Source: Chthoniobacterales bacterium
Lineage (GTDB): Bacteria > Verrucomicrobiota > Verrucomicrobiia > Chthoniobacterales > DASVRZ01
Assembly: GCA_039930045.1 (NCBI GenBank)
Contig: JBDSQB010000008.1
Coordinates: 24,180 to 88,179 of the forward strand
Reading direction: 5' to 3'
Length of the DNA stretch: 64,000 nucleotides
Position 1 is the stretch's first letter. Each line of letters opens with the position of its first letter. Below the pieces are notes generated by a model, which was not told where the DNA came from, made no database searches, and was given only the letters and a program-made list of their open reading frames with translations. Made by a program: the position numbers and the translations under genes. Below, in pieces: positions 54,150 to 63,193 of this stretch.

Positions 54150-55295
54150 CTAGACCTCGGCGAATCGTGCCTGCGAATTCGCTGGCGATAGAATAGCTCG
54201 CAATTTTCCCCATACCTCCTCAACTCCGATGGTGTCCATGCCAGGCCGCTTCCAAGCATCCGACGGGTATTCGAAACCTAGATTTAAATATCCACCGTCT
54301 GGCGGAGCAACTTCACAAATGGCTGTGACTGGTCCTACTGGTCCCCAGCGATGCGCATTGGTCGGCCCATGCAGCCCCACGGTTGGCACGCCGAGGGCGG
54401 CGGCCAGATGCATGACTCCCGTGTTGACTGAGACGACAGCCGCCGCATTTTCCAGGCAGTCCAATGTTTCCCGCATTGGGCAGCCTGCCAGATTGCGCAC
54501 CATTTCAGGGAATTTCTGCGCGGCCATCCAGCGTTCGTTTTCCGCAAAATCCTGACGTCCGCCCGTCAGCGTCACTTCATATCCAGCCTCCAAGCATCGT
54601 CTCGCCAACTCTACCCAAGCATTTTCTGGCCAGCGCTTCAACGCCACATGTGTCACCCCACTCGGCCAAAGGTGAAAGATAATCTGCCGGCGCTGTGTCT
54701 GAGGGCGGCCGAGCGGTTCCATGTGCGGAGTTGAGTTGGATGTAACTCCGAGCGGATGCAAGAGTGAGCGGAAATTTTCGAGCTCATGCCGGTCATTTCG
54801 ATGCGGCACGGCAACATCATAGAGCGCATGCTGGTATTGCCCCGGCGTTTCGAAACCGATGGTCAGGCGCGCATTTCCCAGCCCGGCCACCAACGCCTCG
54901 CAACGGCTCCATTGGCCACAGTTAATGATGATGTCCGCTTTCAAATTCCTGAGCTTGCGGATGATCTCCCATGGACGTGTAAAGTTTCCGGGCAGCAGTG
55001 TGTCTATGTCTCTCATCTCCGCCGCGAGACTGGCGATGCTGCCTCCTCCACACATCACGATATCCGCCTGGGGGTATGCCAGCCGCAAGTCCCGCAAAAC
55101 TCCGGTCAGCAGAACGAGGTCGCCCATTCCATCGGCCTTGATTAAAACAATTCTGCGGATGGTCTCTGGCAAATCGCCACGGCGTCGGACAAAAGACAGA
55201 AGCCGCAGCAGCGGGATTCCCACGGCATAATCCAACTGGCGCAACCATCGGGAGCCAGCTTTGCGACCGTTTTTCACACTCGCGGATTCTGCCAT
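54150..55295 (-). CDS. Glycosyltransferase family 9 (ADP-heptosyltransferase type), copy 2
   Basis: A 381-residue second GT9. After a basic N-terminal segment comes IRRIVLIKADGMGDLVLLTGVLRDL, then LKADIIINCGQWSRCEALV and GYEVTLTGGRQDF, NLAGCPMRETLDCLENAAAVVSVNTGVMHLAAALGVPTVGLHGPTN. Similarity to copy 1 is limited to the family motifs, so they are not recent duplicates. It lies between copy 1 (58 bases) and the GT2 gene (12 bases). Successive heptose or hexose transfer is likely. Confidence 0.85.
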   Translation of the reverse strand: MAESASVKNGRKAGSRWLRQLDYAVGIPLLRLLSFVRRRGDLPETIRRIVLIKADGMGDLVLLTGVLRDLRLAYPQADIVMCGGGSIASLAAEMRDIDTLLPGNFTRPWEIIRKLRNLKADIIINCGQWSRCEALVAGLGNARLTIGFETPGQYQHALYDVAVPHRNDRHELENFRSLLHPLGVTSNSTPHMEPLGRPQTQRRQIIFHLWPSGVTHVALKRWPENAWVELARRCLEAGYEVTLTGGRQDFAENERWMAAQKFPEMVRNLAGCPMRETLDCLENAAAVVSVNTGVMHLAAALGVPTVGLHGPTNAHRWGPVGPVTAICEVAPPDGGYLNLGFEYPSDAWKRPGMDTIGVEEVWGKLRAILSPANSQARFAEV

Positions 55296-55307
55296 GACAT
55301 CATCGTC

Positions 55308-56543
55308 TCAGGAGAGACCACCAGCCCGCTGCGGATGTCTGGAAAGGCCCAGGATTCCCATGAAAAAGCTCGAGAAAAATATCTGCGTGCCGGTGGTTAA
55401 AAGCGTCACGGCCGGGATGACCTGGCGCAAGCTTTCCGGATAGGAAAGCGCTCCGTAGCCGACCGACCGCCATTGCATGAGCGCGTGGACCAGCCAGGCG
55501 AAACCCATCACGCCCATGGCGATGCCGGAGAGGAGGCCGCTTTCGAGGGAGACTTTTTTGACAATAGTTTTCAGACGTTGGCTTGGCGGCATCAGGCCCT
55601 GAGTCACCGCAAAGACGCGGGCAAAGATCGCGAACAAGCTGAGTTGCAGTCCTATCACCACGGCCATGGCGCAGACGAGCAGTGTGTTGGTGTCGAAGCC
55701 GGCGGGTCCGATTTTTATCGGGCCAAAGAGGAGTCGCAATCCGGCTAGAAAACCGCCGCCGGTCAAAGCCGCGCCGGGCACCAGAAACAGCCAGAGCGGA
55801 CAGAAAAGCAGCATAAAACGCAAGTGCCGCCAGCCATCTCGCCAGCTCCGCAGATGCGGCGGGCGGGAGCGTCCATCTTTGTGCAGCGTGATCGGCACCT
55901 CGGTGATTTTGAGGCCTTGCAGGGTGGATTTGATGACCATTTCGGAGGCGAATTCCATGCCCGCGGTGCAGAGCGCCATTTTCTCGTAACCTCTTTTAGA
56001 AAAGCCTCGCAGACCACAATGGAAGTCGTTTACCGCACTTTTGAAGAAAAGTTTTCCAATAAATGAGAGCACCGGGTTGCCAATCCAGCGGTGTTTCCAC
56101 GGCATCGCTCCTTTTTCAATGGTCCCCTTTCCGCGCGGCATGCGGCAGCCCATGACGAGTTCGTAGCCTTCGCTGAGGGCGTTGATGAATGGCGCGATCT
56201 TGGAAAAATCGTAGCTGTCGTCCGAGTCGCCCATGATGATCCACTGACCTTCGGCGGCTTCGATGCCGGCGCGCAGGGCGTTGCCGTAGCCCTTGGCTTC
56301 GACGGCTATCACCCGGGCTCCAGCGGCGATGGCGAGAGCTTGGGAGCCGTCGGTGCTGCCATTGTCAGCGATCACGACTTCGCCGCTGACGCCTAATTCT
56401 TCAAAACTCCGCCGCGCTTTGCGAATGCAGCTTACCAGGGTTTCCGCCTCGTTCAGGCACGGCATGATGACCGACAATGTGACGGCTGATGCCTTTTCCG
56501 TTTCTGTAAATTGCAATTCGGGGGAGCTGGCTGTGAAATCCAT
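55308..56543 (-). CDS. Glycosyltransferase family 2, DPM1-like with C-terminal membrane helices
   Basis: About 411 residues. The GT-A domain (about 30-240) starts LSVIMPCLNEAETLVSCIRKARR and has VVIADNGSTDGSQALAIAAGARV, YGNALRAGIEAAEGQWIIMGDSDDSYDF (Asp-x-Asp type metal site) and VNDFHCGLRGFSKRGYEKM. About four hydrophobic helices (residues 265-420) anchor it. This arrangement fits polyprenyl-phosphate sugar synthases, which would supply the donor for GT-C enzymes in this locus. It is the first gene of the minus-strand run GT2-GT9-GT9-FkbM-methyltransferase. Confidence 0.87.
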   Translation of the reverse strand: MDFTASSPELQFTETEKASAVTLSVIMPCLNEAETLVSCIRKARRSFEELGVSGEVVIADNGSTDGSQALAIAAGARVIAVEAKGYGNALRAGIEAAEGQWIIMGDSDDSYDFSKIAPFINALSEGYELVMGCRMPRGKGTIEKGAMPWKHRWIGNPVLSFIGKLFFKSAVNDFHCGLRGFSKRGYEKMALCTAGMEFASEMVIKSTLQGLKITEVPITLHKDGRSRPPHLRSWRDGWRHLRFMLLFCPLWLFLVPGAALTGGGFLAGLRLLFGPIKIGPAGFDTNTLLVCAMAVVIGLQLSLFAIFARVFAVTQGLMPPSQRLKTIVKKVSLESGLLSGIAMGVMGFAWLVHALMQWRSVGYGALSYPESLRQVIPAVTLLTTGTQIFFSSFFMGILGLSRHPQRAGGLS

Positions 56544-56640
56544 GCGCTTACTTAAGCAAAAACCTTGCCACACCTTTCGCGGAGTATTTCCGCACTCTCA
56601 TCTTGTGCTCGATCCGAGTCGCCGTTAGATAACTCCTGCG

Positions 56641-57480
56641 ATGTTCACCGAGGGGCGCTCCGATGATTATATTCCACTGGCGGTGGTCGGGAAATTTCCG
56701 ATTTATGCGACGGAGTTACTCGTCGGCATCCATGTTTTCACCATGGTTGTTTTCGCGCTCTGGGCCGGTATTTCCGGGCTTCCGATGGGGAGCACGACGT
56801 TGGATTTTTACACGGCTTACAGTCCGGCCTTCATCGTGGAAAAGTTGCAGGTCTGGAGATTGGTCTCTTACTCGATTCAAAATTATCCGTCGCTCGGATT
56901 CGCTCTCGGAATGCTGATGCTTTGGTGGTTTGGCCGCGAGGTGGAGAAGTTCTACGGGCGGCGCAATTTCCTCATTTCCTACGCTGTTCTGATCCTCGCG
57001 CCTGCGCTGATCGGGCTGCTTTTCCATTTTCCATTGCAAGGTCCGTCGGAGGCGCACTTCGCGATTTTTATCATGTTCGCCGCGACTTACCCCGGCGTGC
57101 TGCTGCTTTTTAACATTCAGGCAAAATGGATGGCCTGGGTTTACATCGGGATTTTCACGCTGATCCATCTTGCCAATCGCAATCTCAGTGGACTCGCTTT
57201 GCTCTGGCTGATGGCCTTTCTGGGTTACGGATTGACGCGCTATCTGGGTCGCAGCGAATGGCTCCCGGAGGGTTTGCAGGGAATGCTGCCGAGTTTTGGA
57301 AAACCGGCTTTCACCGTTGTTCGGGACGAGCCTCCCGCAGAGCGCACGGACGACCCGGTTTCGTCCATTGATCCGATTCTGGAAAAAATCGCCCGCAGCG
57401 GACTTTCGAGTTTGTCTGCCAAGGAACACGCCGCATTGAAGGCCGCGAGTGGTGAGTTGCAAAAAAAGGGCGGACGCTAA
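56641..57480 (+). CDS. Rhomboid-fold membrane protein with DUF6576-like C-terminal tail
   Basis: A 279-residue protein with about six helices. Rhomboid hallmarks are WRLVSYS in loop 1, LWWFGREVEKFYG (the ELE/W-R region equivalent) and His176 in LIHLANRNLSG. In the Ser loop the sequence is GPSEAHF with Ser136, where active rhomboids have G-x-S-G. Ser and His are kept but the Gly after Ser is changed to Glu, so activity is uncertain. A cytoplasmic tail SSIDPILEKIARSGLSSLSAKEHAALKAAS resembles the C-terminal DUF6576 domain found in verrucomicrobial and Bacteroidetes rhomboids. Confidence 0.72.
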   Translation: MFTEGRSDDYIPLAVVGKFPIYATELLVGIHVFTMVVFALWAGISGLPMGSTTLDFYTAYSPAFIVEKLQVWRLVSYSIQNYPSLGFALGMLMLWWFGREVEKFYGRRNFLISYAVLILAPALIGLLFHFPLQGPSEAHFAIFIMFAATYPGVLLLFNIQAKWMAWVYIGIFTLIHLANRNLSGLALLWLMAFLGYGLTRYLGRSEWLPEGLQGMLPSFGKPAFTVVRDEPPAERTDDPVSSIDPILEKIARSGLSSLSAKEHAALKAASGELQKKGGR

Positions 57481-57490
57481 AGACTTTTCC

Positions 57491-58183
57491 ATGCCCGAGC
57501 CCGACCTGAAAAACCTCACGCCCGACCTTTACAACACGGGTTACGTGACGGCGATGTCCCATTTTTATCGCGGCGAACTGGGCCGGATCATGTCCTGGCG
57601 CCAGCGGCTGGATGTCACCACAAATTGGGCGATCACTTGCACGACGACCTTGATCACCGTCTCGTTTTCGCTGCCGTCGCTGCCGCACATCATTTATTTT
57701 TTCAACATCGTCATCGTCTGGATGATGCTTTGGATCGAGGCGCGCCGGTATCGGTTTTACGACGCGTTTCGCGCCCGCGTACGAATGCTGGAGTCCCATT
57801 TTCTCGTGCCGATGCTGTTGCAAAACCAACGTTTACTCGAAGGCGAATGGCGCAAACTCGTCTGCGAGGATCTCATTTTGCCGTCATTCAAGATCACCGT
57901 CATGGAAGCCGTTGGCCGGCGCATGAAGCGAAATTACATCTTCCTGTTTGCGATCATTCTCGTTGCCTGGCTCACGAAAATCTTCATCCACGCTGATCCG
58001 AGAATCACCAACTTTCGCGGCTTTTATCACGCGCTCGGCGTCGCCCACATCCCGAGCTGGCTGGTGGCGGGTTTGCTTGTGACGACTTACACCGCCGTCA
58101 TCGGGATCACTATTTACATCGCCAAAAACAGCTCGGGCGAGGTCAACGAATTTGGCGGCAACCGCCCGATGTGGAGAATATGA
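57491..58183 (+). CDS. DUF2270 integral membrane protein
   Basis: A 230-residue protein with four hydrophobic segments in two pairs (about residues 45-60, 65-82, 158-175, 195-220). The N-terminal YVTAMSHFYRGELGRIMSWRQRLDVTTNWAI and FRARVRMLESHFLVPML blocks are those of the DUF2270 family. Function unknown. The stop overlaps the mazG start (ATGA). The start is ATG 57491, ten bases after the rhomboid gene stop. Confidence 0.82.
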   Translation: MPEPDLKNLTPDLYNTGYVTAMSHFYRGELGRIMSWRQRLDVTTNWAITCTTTLITVSFSLPSLPHIIYFFNIVIVWMMLWIEARRYRFYDAFRARVRMLESHFLVPMLLQNQRLLEGEWRKLVCEDLILPSFKITVMEAVGRRMKRNYIFLFAIILVAWLTKIFIHADPRITNFRGFYHALGVAHIPSWLVAGLLVTTYTAVIGITIYIAKNSSGEVNEFGGNRPMWRI

Positions 58184-58959
58184 CGGGCACCATCACTCAC
58201 CTGCGCGAGATTGTTGCCCAACTCCGATCTCCGGACGGCTGTCCGTGGGACAAGGAGCAGACTTCGGCTTCGCTGATCCCGAGTTTCATCGAGGAAGTTT
58301 ACGAGGTGATCGACACGATCGACCGGCAGGATCAGAACCATTTGCGAGAGGAATTGGGCGACATTTTGCTGCATGTCATTTTCCAGGCAGACATCGCCAG
58401 CGACGCGGGGCATTTCAATTTCGACGACGTGCTGGCGGAGATTTGCGAGAAACTCATTCGCCGGCACCCGCATGTTTTTGGGGCGGAGAAAATGACCGAT
58501 ACTGCGGCGGTTTTGAAGCAGTGGGATGAAATCAAACTTGCTGAAAAAGGCGGTGTCGCGAAAAAGAAATCGCTCCTCTCCGATGTGCCGATGTCGTTTC
58601 CGGCGTTGCTGCGCGCGGCCAAATTGCAGCACAAGGCGGCCAAGGTCGGCTTTGACTGGCCGGACGCGGAACCGGTTTTTGCCAAGATCAACGAGGAGAT
58701 TGCCGAGGTGCGCGAGGCTGTCGCAGGTAACGATGCAACTCGCATCGAGGACGAACTGGGCGACGTGCTTTTCTCGGTCGTGAATCTGGCGCGCAAGCTG
58801 AAGATCGACCCGGAACTCGCCCTCCAGCGCGCCTCAAACAAATTCACGTCGCGTTTTTCCCAAGTGGAAACGCTTGCCGAAAGCCGCCAGCTCGACCTGC
58901 AATCGCTCACCCTCGAGCAACTCGACGCCCTCTGGGACGAGGCAAAAATCAGCTCGTAA
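58180..58959 (+). CDS. mazG: Nucleoside triphosphate pyrophosphohydrolase
   Basis: Cleaves NTPs to NMP and pyrophosphate, limiting aberrant nucleotides. The 259-residue protein has two MazG domains. Domain 1 holds LRSPDGCPWDKEQT, EEVYEVIDTIDRQD and REELGDILLHVIF (Glu and Asp metal ligands); the second holds INEEIAEVREAVAGND and EDELGDVLFSVVNLARKL. ATG 58180 overlaps the DUF2270 stop and is preferred over the GTG three codons upstream. The name follows the E. coli MazG type. Confidence 0.94.
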   Translation: MTGTITHLREIVAQLRSPDGCPWDKEQTSASLIPSFIEEVYEVIDTIDRQDQNHLREELGDILLHVIFQADIASDAGHFNFDDVLAEICEKLIRRHPHVFGAEKMTDTAAVLKQWDEIKLAEKGGVAKKKSLLSDVPMSFPALLRAAKLQHKAAKVGFDWPDAEPVFAKINEEIAEVREAVAGNDATRIEDELGDVLFSVVNLARKLKIDPELALQRASNKFTSRFSQVETLAESRQLDLQSLTLEQLDALWDEAKISS

Positions 58960-59008
58960 TCATTTTTAGCTTCAAAAGCCCGTCCGCTCCTTTTACCTTC
59001 CGCGCCTC

Positions 59009-59422
59009 ATGCAAACGACTCTCATCCTACTCAAACCCGACTGCGTCAAAGGCGGCCACATTGGCGAAGTCATCGGCCGCTTCGAGCGCGCTGGTTTTCA
59101 AATCGCCGGCTGCAAAATGCTTTTCGCGACCGACGTCCTGCTCAACGAGCACTACGCGCACATCGCCGCCAAGCCGTTTTTCCCCGAAGTCGTCAGCTTC
59201 ATGCAATCCAGCCCAGTCATTGCGCTGGCCATTCGCGGCGACAGTGTCGTGGAAAAAGTGCGTGACCTGCTCGGCCCGACCGACTCCAAGAAAGCCGCGC
59301 CCGGCACTATTCGCGGCGACCTCGGCCAGGACGTGATGATCAATGTCGTGCACGCTTCCGATTCGCTGGAAAACGCCGCGATCGAGCTGAAACGATTCTT
59401 CCTCGACTCGGAACTTTTCTAG
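59009..59422 (+). CDS. ndk: Nucleoside diphosphate kinase
   Basis: Transfers the gamma phosphate between NTPs and NDPs. The 137-residue protein carries TLILLKPDCVKGGHIGEVIGRFERAGF and the active-site phospho-His115 in NVVHASDS, preceded by PGTIRGDLG. Length matches the family. It lies between mazG and a TPR gene with short spacers. No regulatory feature was identified. Confidence 0.96.
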   Translation: MQTTLILLKPDCVKGGHIGEVIGRFERAGFQIAGCKMLFATDVLLNEHYAHIAAKPFFPEVVSFMQSSPVIALAIRGDSVVEKVRDLLGPTDSKKAAPGTIRGDLGQDVMINVVHASDSLENAAIELKRFFLDSELF

Positions 59423-59456
59423 CACCGCAGACAGCGGCGAGTCTATTGTTACCCTC

Positions 59457-60299
59457 ATGATTTCCGCTTCTCGTCTGAATCGACTCAAACTCGCCCTCGC
59501 CTTCCTTGCGACGGCGCTCCCCGTCTGCGCCACGTCGATTACCGGCGGCGGCGAAACGGTCGAGACCACCCCGACTCCGCCGCCGGGTTTCTCCAGGACG
59601 GAGGAAAATCCCGACGCGGCTACCAAGGAATCCTCTCCCGCAGAAACACCAGCTCCAGAGCTGCCCCAGGTTCGCAATCTTCCGGCTCCAACACCCGTGC
59701 CGTCGGACGAGTTCAAGTCGGTTCTGCAACAGGCGCGGAAGGATTTTCGCGAGAAAAACTACGACGATGCGCTGGAAAAAGTGCGCAAAGCAGAGGCGCT
59801 CAAGCCCGATCAGCCCGACGTAATCAATTTCCGGGGCGCGATCTACGCCGAGACCGGGCGGTATGCGGAAGCGGTGAAGCTCTACGAAAAGGCGCTAGCC
59901 TTGCAGCCGAACAGCTTCTGGCCCGCCTACAACATCGGCGAGGTCGATTTCATTCAGAAGAAATATCCCGAGGCGCGGGCCTGGTTCCAAAAGATGCAGG
60001 AGAAACTTCCGAAGAACGAGCTGCTGCGCTTCAAGATCGTCGTGACTTATTTGCTCGAGAAAAACGATGCTGCCGCCAAGGCCGAGTTGGATAAATTTCA
60101 GTTTCCGAGCGAAACCGCCGCCCGCGAATTTGCCATGGCCGCTTGGGAGTTTGCCCACAATCACCCGGATAAAGGCCAAGAATGGATGGAATCCGGCGTC
60201 CGCATTTTCGGCTGGGGCCGGACAGATTTTCTCTATCAAAGTATGGCGGACCTGAACTGGGTTCCCACGCCGCGTCCGACTCCGGAGCCTCCGCATTAA
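59457..60299 (+). CDS. Exported TPR protein
   Basis: A 280-residue protein. The first 26 residues form a signal peptide (LALAFLATALPVCA), followed by a Pro/Thr-rich linker (about residues 30-80) and TPR repeats (ARKDFREKNYDDALEKVRKAEALKP, AIYAETGRYAEAVKLYEKALALQP, YNIGEVDFIQKKYPEARAWF). The C-terminus is a Pro-rich tail. It has the same overall plan as the TPR protein at 1.8 kb, but sequence similarity is limited. A periplasmic interaction scaffold is likely. It is convergent with the ATP-grasp gene, overlapping by four bases. Confidence 0.75.
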   Translation: MISASRLNRLKLALAFLATALPVCATSITGGGETVETTPTPPPGFSRTEENPDAATKESSPAETPAPELPQVRNLPAPTPVPSDEFKSVLQQARKDFREKNYDDALEKVRKAEALKPDQPDVINFRGAIYAETGRYAEAVKLYEKALALQPNSFWPAYNIGEVDFIQKKYPEARAWFQKMQEKLPKNELLRFKIVVTYLLEKNDAAAKAELDKFQFPSETAAREFAMAAWEFAHNHPDKGQEWMESGVRIFGWGRTDFLYQSMADLNWVPTPRPTPEPPH

Positions 60300-61147
60300 G
60301 CGGCGTGCTGGATGATGCAGGACAACGCCGCGCGCAGATCGGCGACGTTGGATTGGGACATCAAGGAACCGCCCAGTCGTGGGTTGATCTCGAAAAGGAT
60401 GATCTCGCCGTTCGGTCCGAGGGTGTAATCAGCGTTGCACGGACCGGAAAAAGCGAGCGGAGTTAGAAACGACTCCAAGACCGCCAGCAATCCGGGCTGT
60501 GCTACCGCTCGCCGGCGGTTGCCCTGGACGGCAGGGCCTTGGATAGGCGCGTTTTCCTGCGGCTCGTAAAAATAAACGCAGTGCCAGAGAATGCGCCCGT
60601 CTTTGCAGACGCAATGCGCCACAAACTCGCCCGTGTGCCGGACGAGCGCCTGCAGGATACAGGACTTTCCAGCGAACGGAGCATGAGTCATCAGTTCCTC
60701 CGCGTGCTGGCGCGAAGTGACGATCTCGACGCCTTTTCCCGAGTTTAGGTCGGTCCGCTTGAGCACGCAGGGAAACTGCGCTTCGTCCAGCGAGTCGAAC
60801 ATCGCCGGGACATGCGAGGTAAGATTAAGCACCTGCGCATGGCGGAAAAAAGCAGCCTTGTCGGCCAAGGTTCGCACCGCGAGATCGCTCGGAGCGAGGG
60901 CTGGCCATGAGACGGGTCGGAGTCCCATGTGCGACTCCATCAAGGGAATAACGACAGTTTTTTGCCAGCAGTTCTGCGGCGGCACCACGCCATCCACCGG
61001 CACATGCAGCACTTCGCGCACGCCCGGCACACCGTCCCAGAGGAGCGCGAGCGGAGCTAGGGTTCGCATCCAACTCGGACTGTGCGACCCAAAGATCACC
61101 ACGCGGACGTTCCGCCGCCGGAGGAAATCACCCAGCCAAGGCAGCAA
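60296..61147 (-). CDS. ATP-grasp superfamily protein
   Basis: About 283 residues, with a TTG start the only credible initiation (TAG GCC TTG follows the HppA-like stop). ATP-grasp features: VLKRTDLNSGKGVEIV (Lys and Gly-rich loop), CILQALVRHTGEFVAHCVC, LWHCVYFYEP and EIILFEINPRLGGSL (metal-binding Glu-x-Asn). The N-terminal part VRVVIFGSHSPSWMRTLAP is a pre-ATP-grasp Rossmann-like domain. Substrate unknown; carbamoyl-phosphate or carboxylate-amine ligases are possible. It lies three bases after the hppA-like end, on the same strand. Confidence 0.75.
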   Translation of the reverse strand: MLPWLGDFLRRRNVRVVIFGSHSPSWMRTLAPLALLWDGVPGVREVLHVPVDGVVPPQNCWQKTVVIPLMESHMGLRPVSWPALAPSDLAVRTLADKAAFFRHAQVLNLTSHVPAMFDSLDEAQFPCVLKRTDLNSGKGVEIVTSRQHAEELMTHAPFAGKSCILQALVRHTGEFVAHCVCKDGRILWHCVYFYEPQENAPIQGPAVQGNRRRAVAQPGLLAVLESFLTPLAFSGPCNADYTLGPNGEIILFEINPRLGGSLMSQSNVADLRAALSCIIQHAA

Positions 61148-61150
61148 GGC

Positions 61151-61258
61151 CTAAAAGAAAATCGGGATGATGAGGATCGCGACGATGTTCACGACCTTGA
61201 TCATCGGGTTGATCGCCGGGTCGCTCGTATCCTTGTAGGGATCGCCCACGGTGTCGCC
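61151..61258 (-). pseudogene. hppA: 3' end of membrane proton-translocating pyrophosphatase (hppA), fused in frame to foreign amylase
   Basis: The last 35 codons of the amylase frame encode [18 protein letters not shown] followed by [17 protein letters not shown] and a stop. This is the conserved C-terminal segment of H+-pumping membrane pyrophosphatases (GDTVGDPxKDTxGPxxN and the last transmembrane helix). No amylase has it. In a complete gene another 600 or so residues of HppA would precede it; here only the tail is present. I therefore treat it as a fragment: either the end of a verrucomicrobial hppA joined by a misassembly, or a real recombination remnant. Confidence 0.85.
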
Positions 61259-63193
61259 GCGGTTGATCGCCACGTAGACCGTGTCGCCCGTGGTGGTCAT
61301 CGAATACGCCCACAGGTCGGGCGTCGCGGTGAGGGTCGAGCGATGCCCCCGCCGGAGCGCGGGATGCGCGGCGCGGATGGTATTGAGCGCCTTCACGCGA
61401 TCGTGGAGGTAGGTCTGGTCGGCGGAGAGGCCAGCCCACTGCATCATCCGGCGGTTGTCCGGATCGCCCGCGCCGGGAAGCCCGATCTCGTCCCCGTAAT
61501 ACACGAGCGGCGCGCCCTTGTTCGTGAGGAGGAGCGCAAACGCATTGGCCACGCGCTCGAAGGGTGAGCGGTAGTTCGGAAGCTGCGGCTGATTCGACCA
61601 CGAGAGGTTCTTCCCGTCGTCGCCTTGCCCGCCCCACAAGGCCGGATCCTGCGCGAGATGAATGATGCGCGGCAGATCGTGGTTGCCGATGAACGTGCTC
61701 ATCACCGCAGTGGAGCCGTAGTAGCTCTCGTTCGTATCCATGTAGGACGCGAGGTCGTTCATACCCGTGTACTGCCGCATGATCACCGCCTCGGTGATGC
61801 GCTTGCGGAGCGGGAAATCGAACTGTCCGTCGAGCTTGGCGCTGGGGTCGACGAACGATTTTATGAAATCGCGGTTCTCGAAATCGTAGGTCTCGCCAAC
61901 CATGTAGAAGCGCTGCGGGATGGTCTGCCCGGCGATGACCTGGGTGTCGATCGAGCTCCTCAGCTGCGTGAGCCAGCTGGTGTCGACGTGCTTGATGGCA
62001 TCGAGACGGAAGCCGTCGATCCCGGTGTTCTTCACCCAGTCGACCGCGTTCTGCACCATGTAATCGCGGGCCGCCGAGTTGGTGTAGTTCCAGTGCGGGA
62101 GGTAATCGGTGAACCAGCAGCGCTGGTACTGCGTGTCCCAGCTGCAGTTCTGTCCGCAGATGCAGTCCCCACCGTTGAACGAGTTCGGCCAGAACCAGTC
62201 GTTGTGCGCGGCGTACACGGGGCTCGTGATGTGCGCGTGCACCATCGCGTAGTCGAAGAGCACCTTGAGCTTCTTCGTGTGCGCGGCGGTGACGAGATCC
62301 TTCAGCTCCTGCATGGTGCCGAAGCACGCCTCGGGCTGCGCGGGATCCTTCGGCCAGTAGCCGTGGTAGGCGGAATAGTTGTGGGTGTCGCCGCCCGTGC
62401 CGTGCCCCGCGACGTTGTCGGCGTTCTGCACGGGCACCGTGATCCACAGGGTGTTTACCCCGAGATCGGTGAAGTAGCCGTCGTTGATCTTCTGCGTGAC
62501 GCCGACCCAATCGCCGCCTTTGTAGTCGCCCGGTCCGTCGGTTCCGGCGACGTGACAGTTGTTGGCGGCGCTGCCGTCGAGAAAGCGATCGACGAAGACG
62601 AAGTAGATGACCGCGTCGCGCCAGTCGTAGACGCCAGTCGGCGGCAAGGCGGGCTCGGCACAGGTGAAGGGTGCGCAGGTGATGGCGGTGGCGAGGCTGT
62701 TCTCGATGCCGCTCGCATCGGTGATCTTGTTCGGGTTGGCCGGGTCGAGCACCCAGGTGGTGCCGTCGATCACGAACTTGTACTGGACCGGCTTGTTCCA
62801 CGGCACCGGCACCGTGACCTTCCACTGCGCGCCCGACTTCGTCATCTTGTCGCCCGCGGTCCAGGCGTCGTCGCGGTAGTCGCCGCGCAGCTCGACGCTC
62901 GACTCGCCGCCCACCGGGTAGACGAACGTGGCGGGACAGCGCTTGAGGTCGTCGGTGCACGACGGCGTGGTGTCGATCGGCGTGTCGGTGCCGTTGGAGT
63001 CGCCGCCGTAGCCGTAGCCGTCGGCCCCGGCGCCGTCGTAGGACCCGGCATCGAAGCCGGAGCCGTCCGGCGGCCCGGGCAGCGTCGTGTCGTCTTCGGG
63101 GCTGCCGCAGCCGAGGGCGCCGAGCGACGAGAGCGCGAGGCCGAGGCCGACCGAGGACGAGACGACGAAGGAGGAAAGCCAGTTGCGCGGCAT
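61151..63193 (-). CDS. GH13 alpha-amylase lipoprotein, C-terminal part replaced by HppA tail
   Basis: Starch-degrading secreted lipoprotein. From ATG 63193 the signal is [20 protein letters not shown] with lipobox ALGC, then an acidic Gly/Asp/Ser-rich linker and a CBM48/CBM20-like domain ([38 protein letters not shown]). The catalytic barrel has [12 protein letters not shown] (nucleophile Asp), [11 protein letters not shown] (acid/base Glu) and FIGNHDLPR (transition-state Asp). The normal ending would be a C-terminal beta domain of about 50 residues; instead after INRGDT the frame passes into the HppA tail at about 61250. The lipoprotein and linker style and the high GC suggest a myxobacterial-type donor, unlike the rest of the window. 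Confidence 0.85.
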   Translation of the reverse strand: MPRNWLSSFVVSSSVGLGLALSSLGALGCGSPEDDTTLPGPPDGSGFDAGSYDGAGADGYGYGGDSNGTDTPIDTTPSCTDDLKRCPATFVYPVGGESSVELRGDYRDDAWTAGDKMTKSGAQWKVTVPVPWNKPVQYKFVIDGTTWVLDPANPNKITDASGIENSLATAITCAPFTCAEPALPPTGVYDWRDAVIYFVFVDRFLDGSAANNCHVAGTDGPGDYKGGDWVGVTQKINDGYFTDLGVNTLWITVPVQNADNVAGHGTGGDTHNYSAYHGYWPKDPAQPEACFGTMQELKDLVTAAHTKKLKVLFDYAMVHAHITSPVYAAHNDWFWPNSFNGGDCICGQNCSWDTQYQRCWFTDYLPHWNYTNSAARDYMVQNAVDWVKNTGIDGFRLDAIKHVDTSWLTQLRSSIDTQVIAGQTIPQRFYMVGETYDFENRDFIKSFVDPSAKLDGQFDFPLRKRITEAVIMRQYTGMNDLASYMDTNESYYGSTAVMSTFIGNHDLPRIIHLAQDPALWGGQGDDGKNLSWSNQPQLPNYRSPFERVANAFALLLTNKGAPLVYYGDEIGLPGAGDPDNRRMMQWAGLSADQTYLHDRVKALNTIRAAHPALRRGHRSTLTATPDLWAYSMTTTGDTVYVAINRGDTVGDPYKDTSDPAINPMIKVVNIVAILIIPIFF

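Noticed and set aside
61151..63193. Interpretation as a genuine amylase-pyrophosphatase fusion protein
   Set aside because: Only the last 35 codons of HppA are present, with no pumping domain, the C-terminal amylase domain is lost, and compositions differ on the two sides; a misjoin is simpler.
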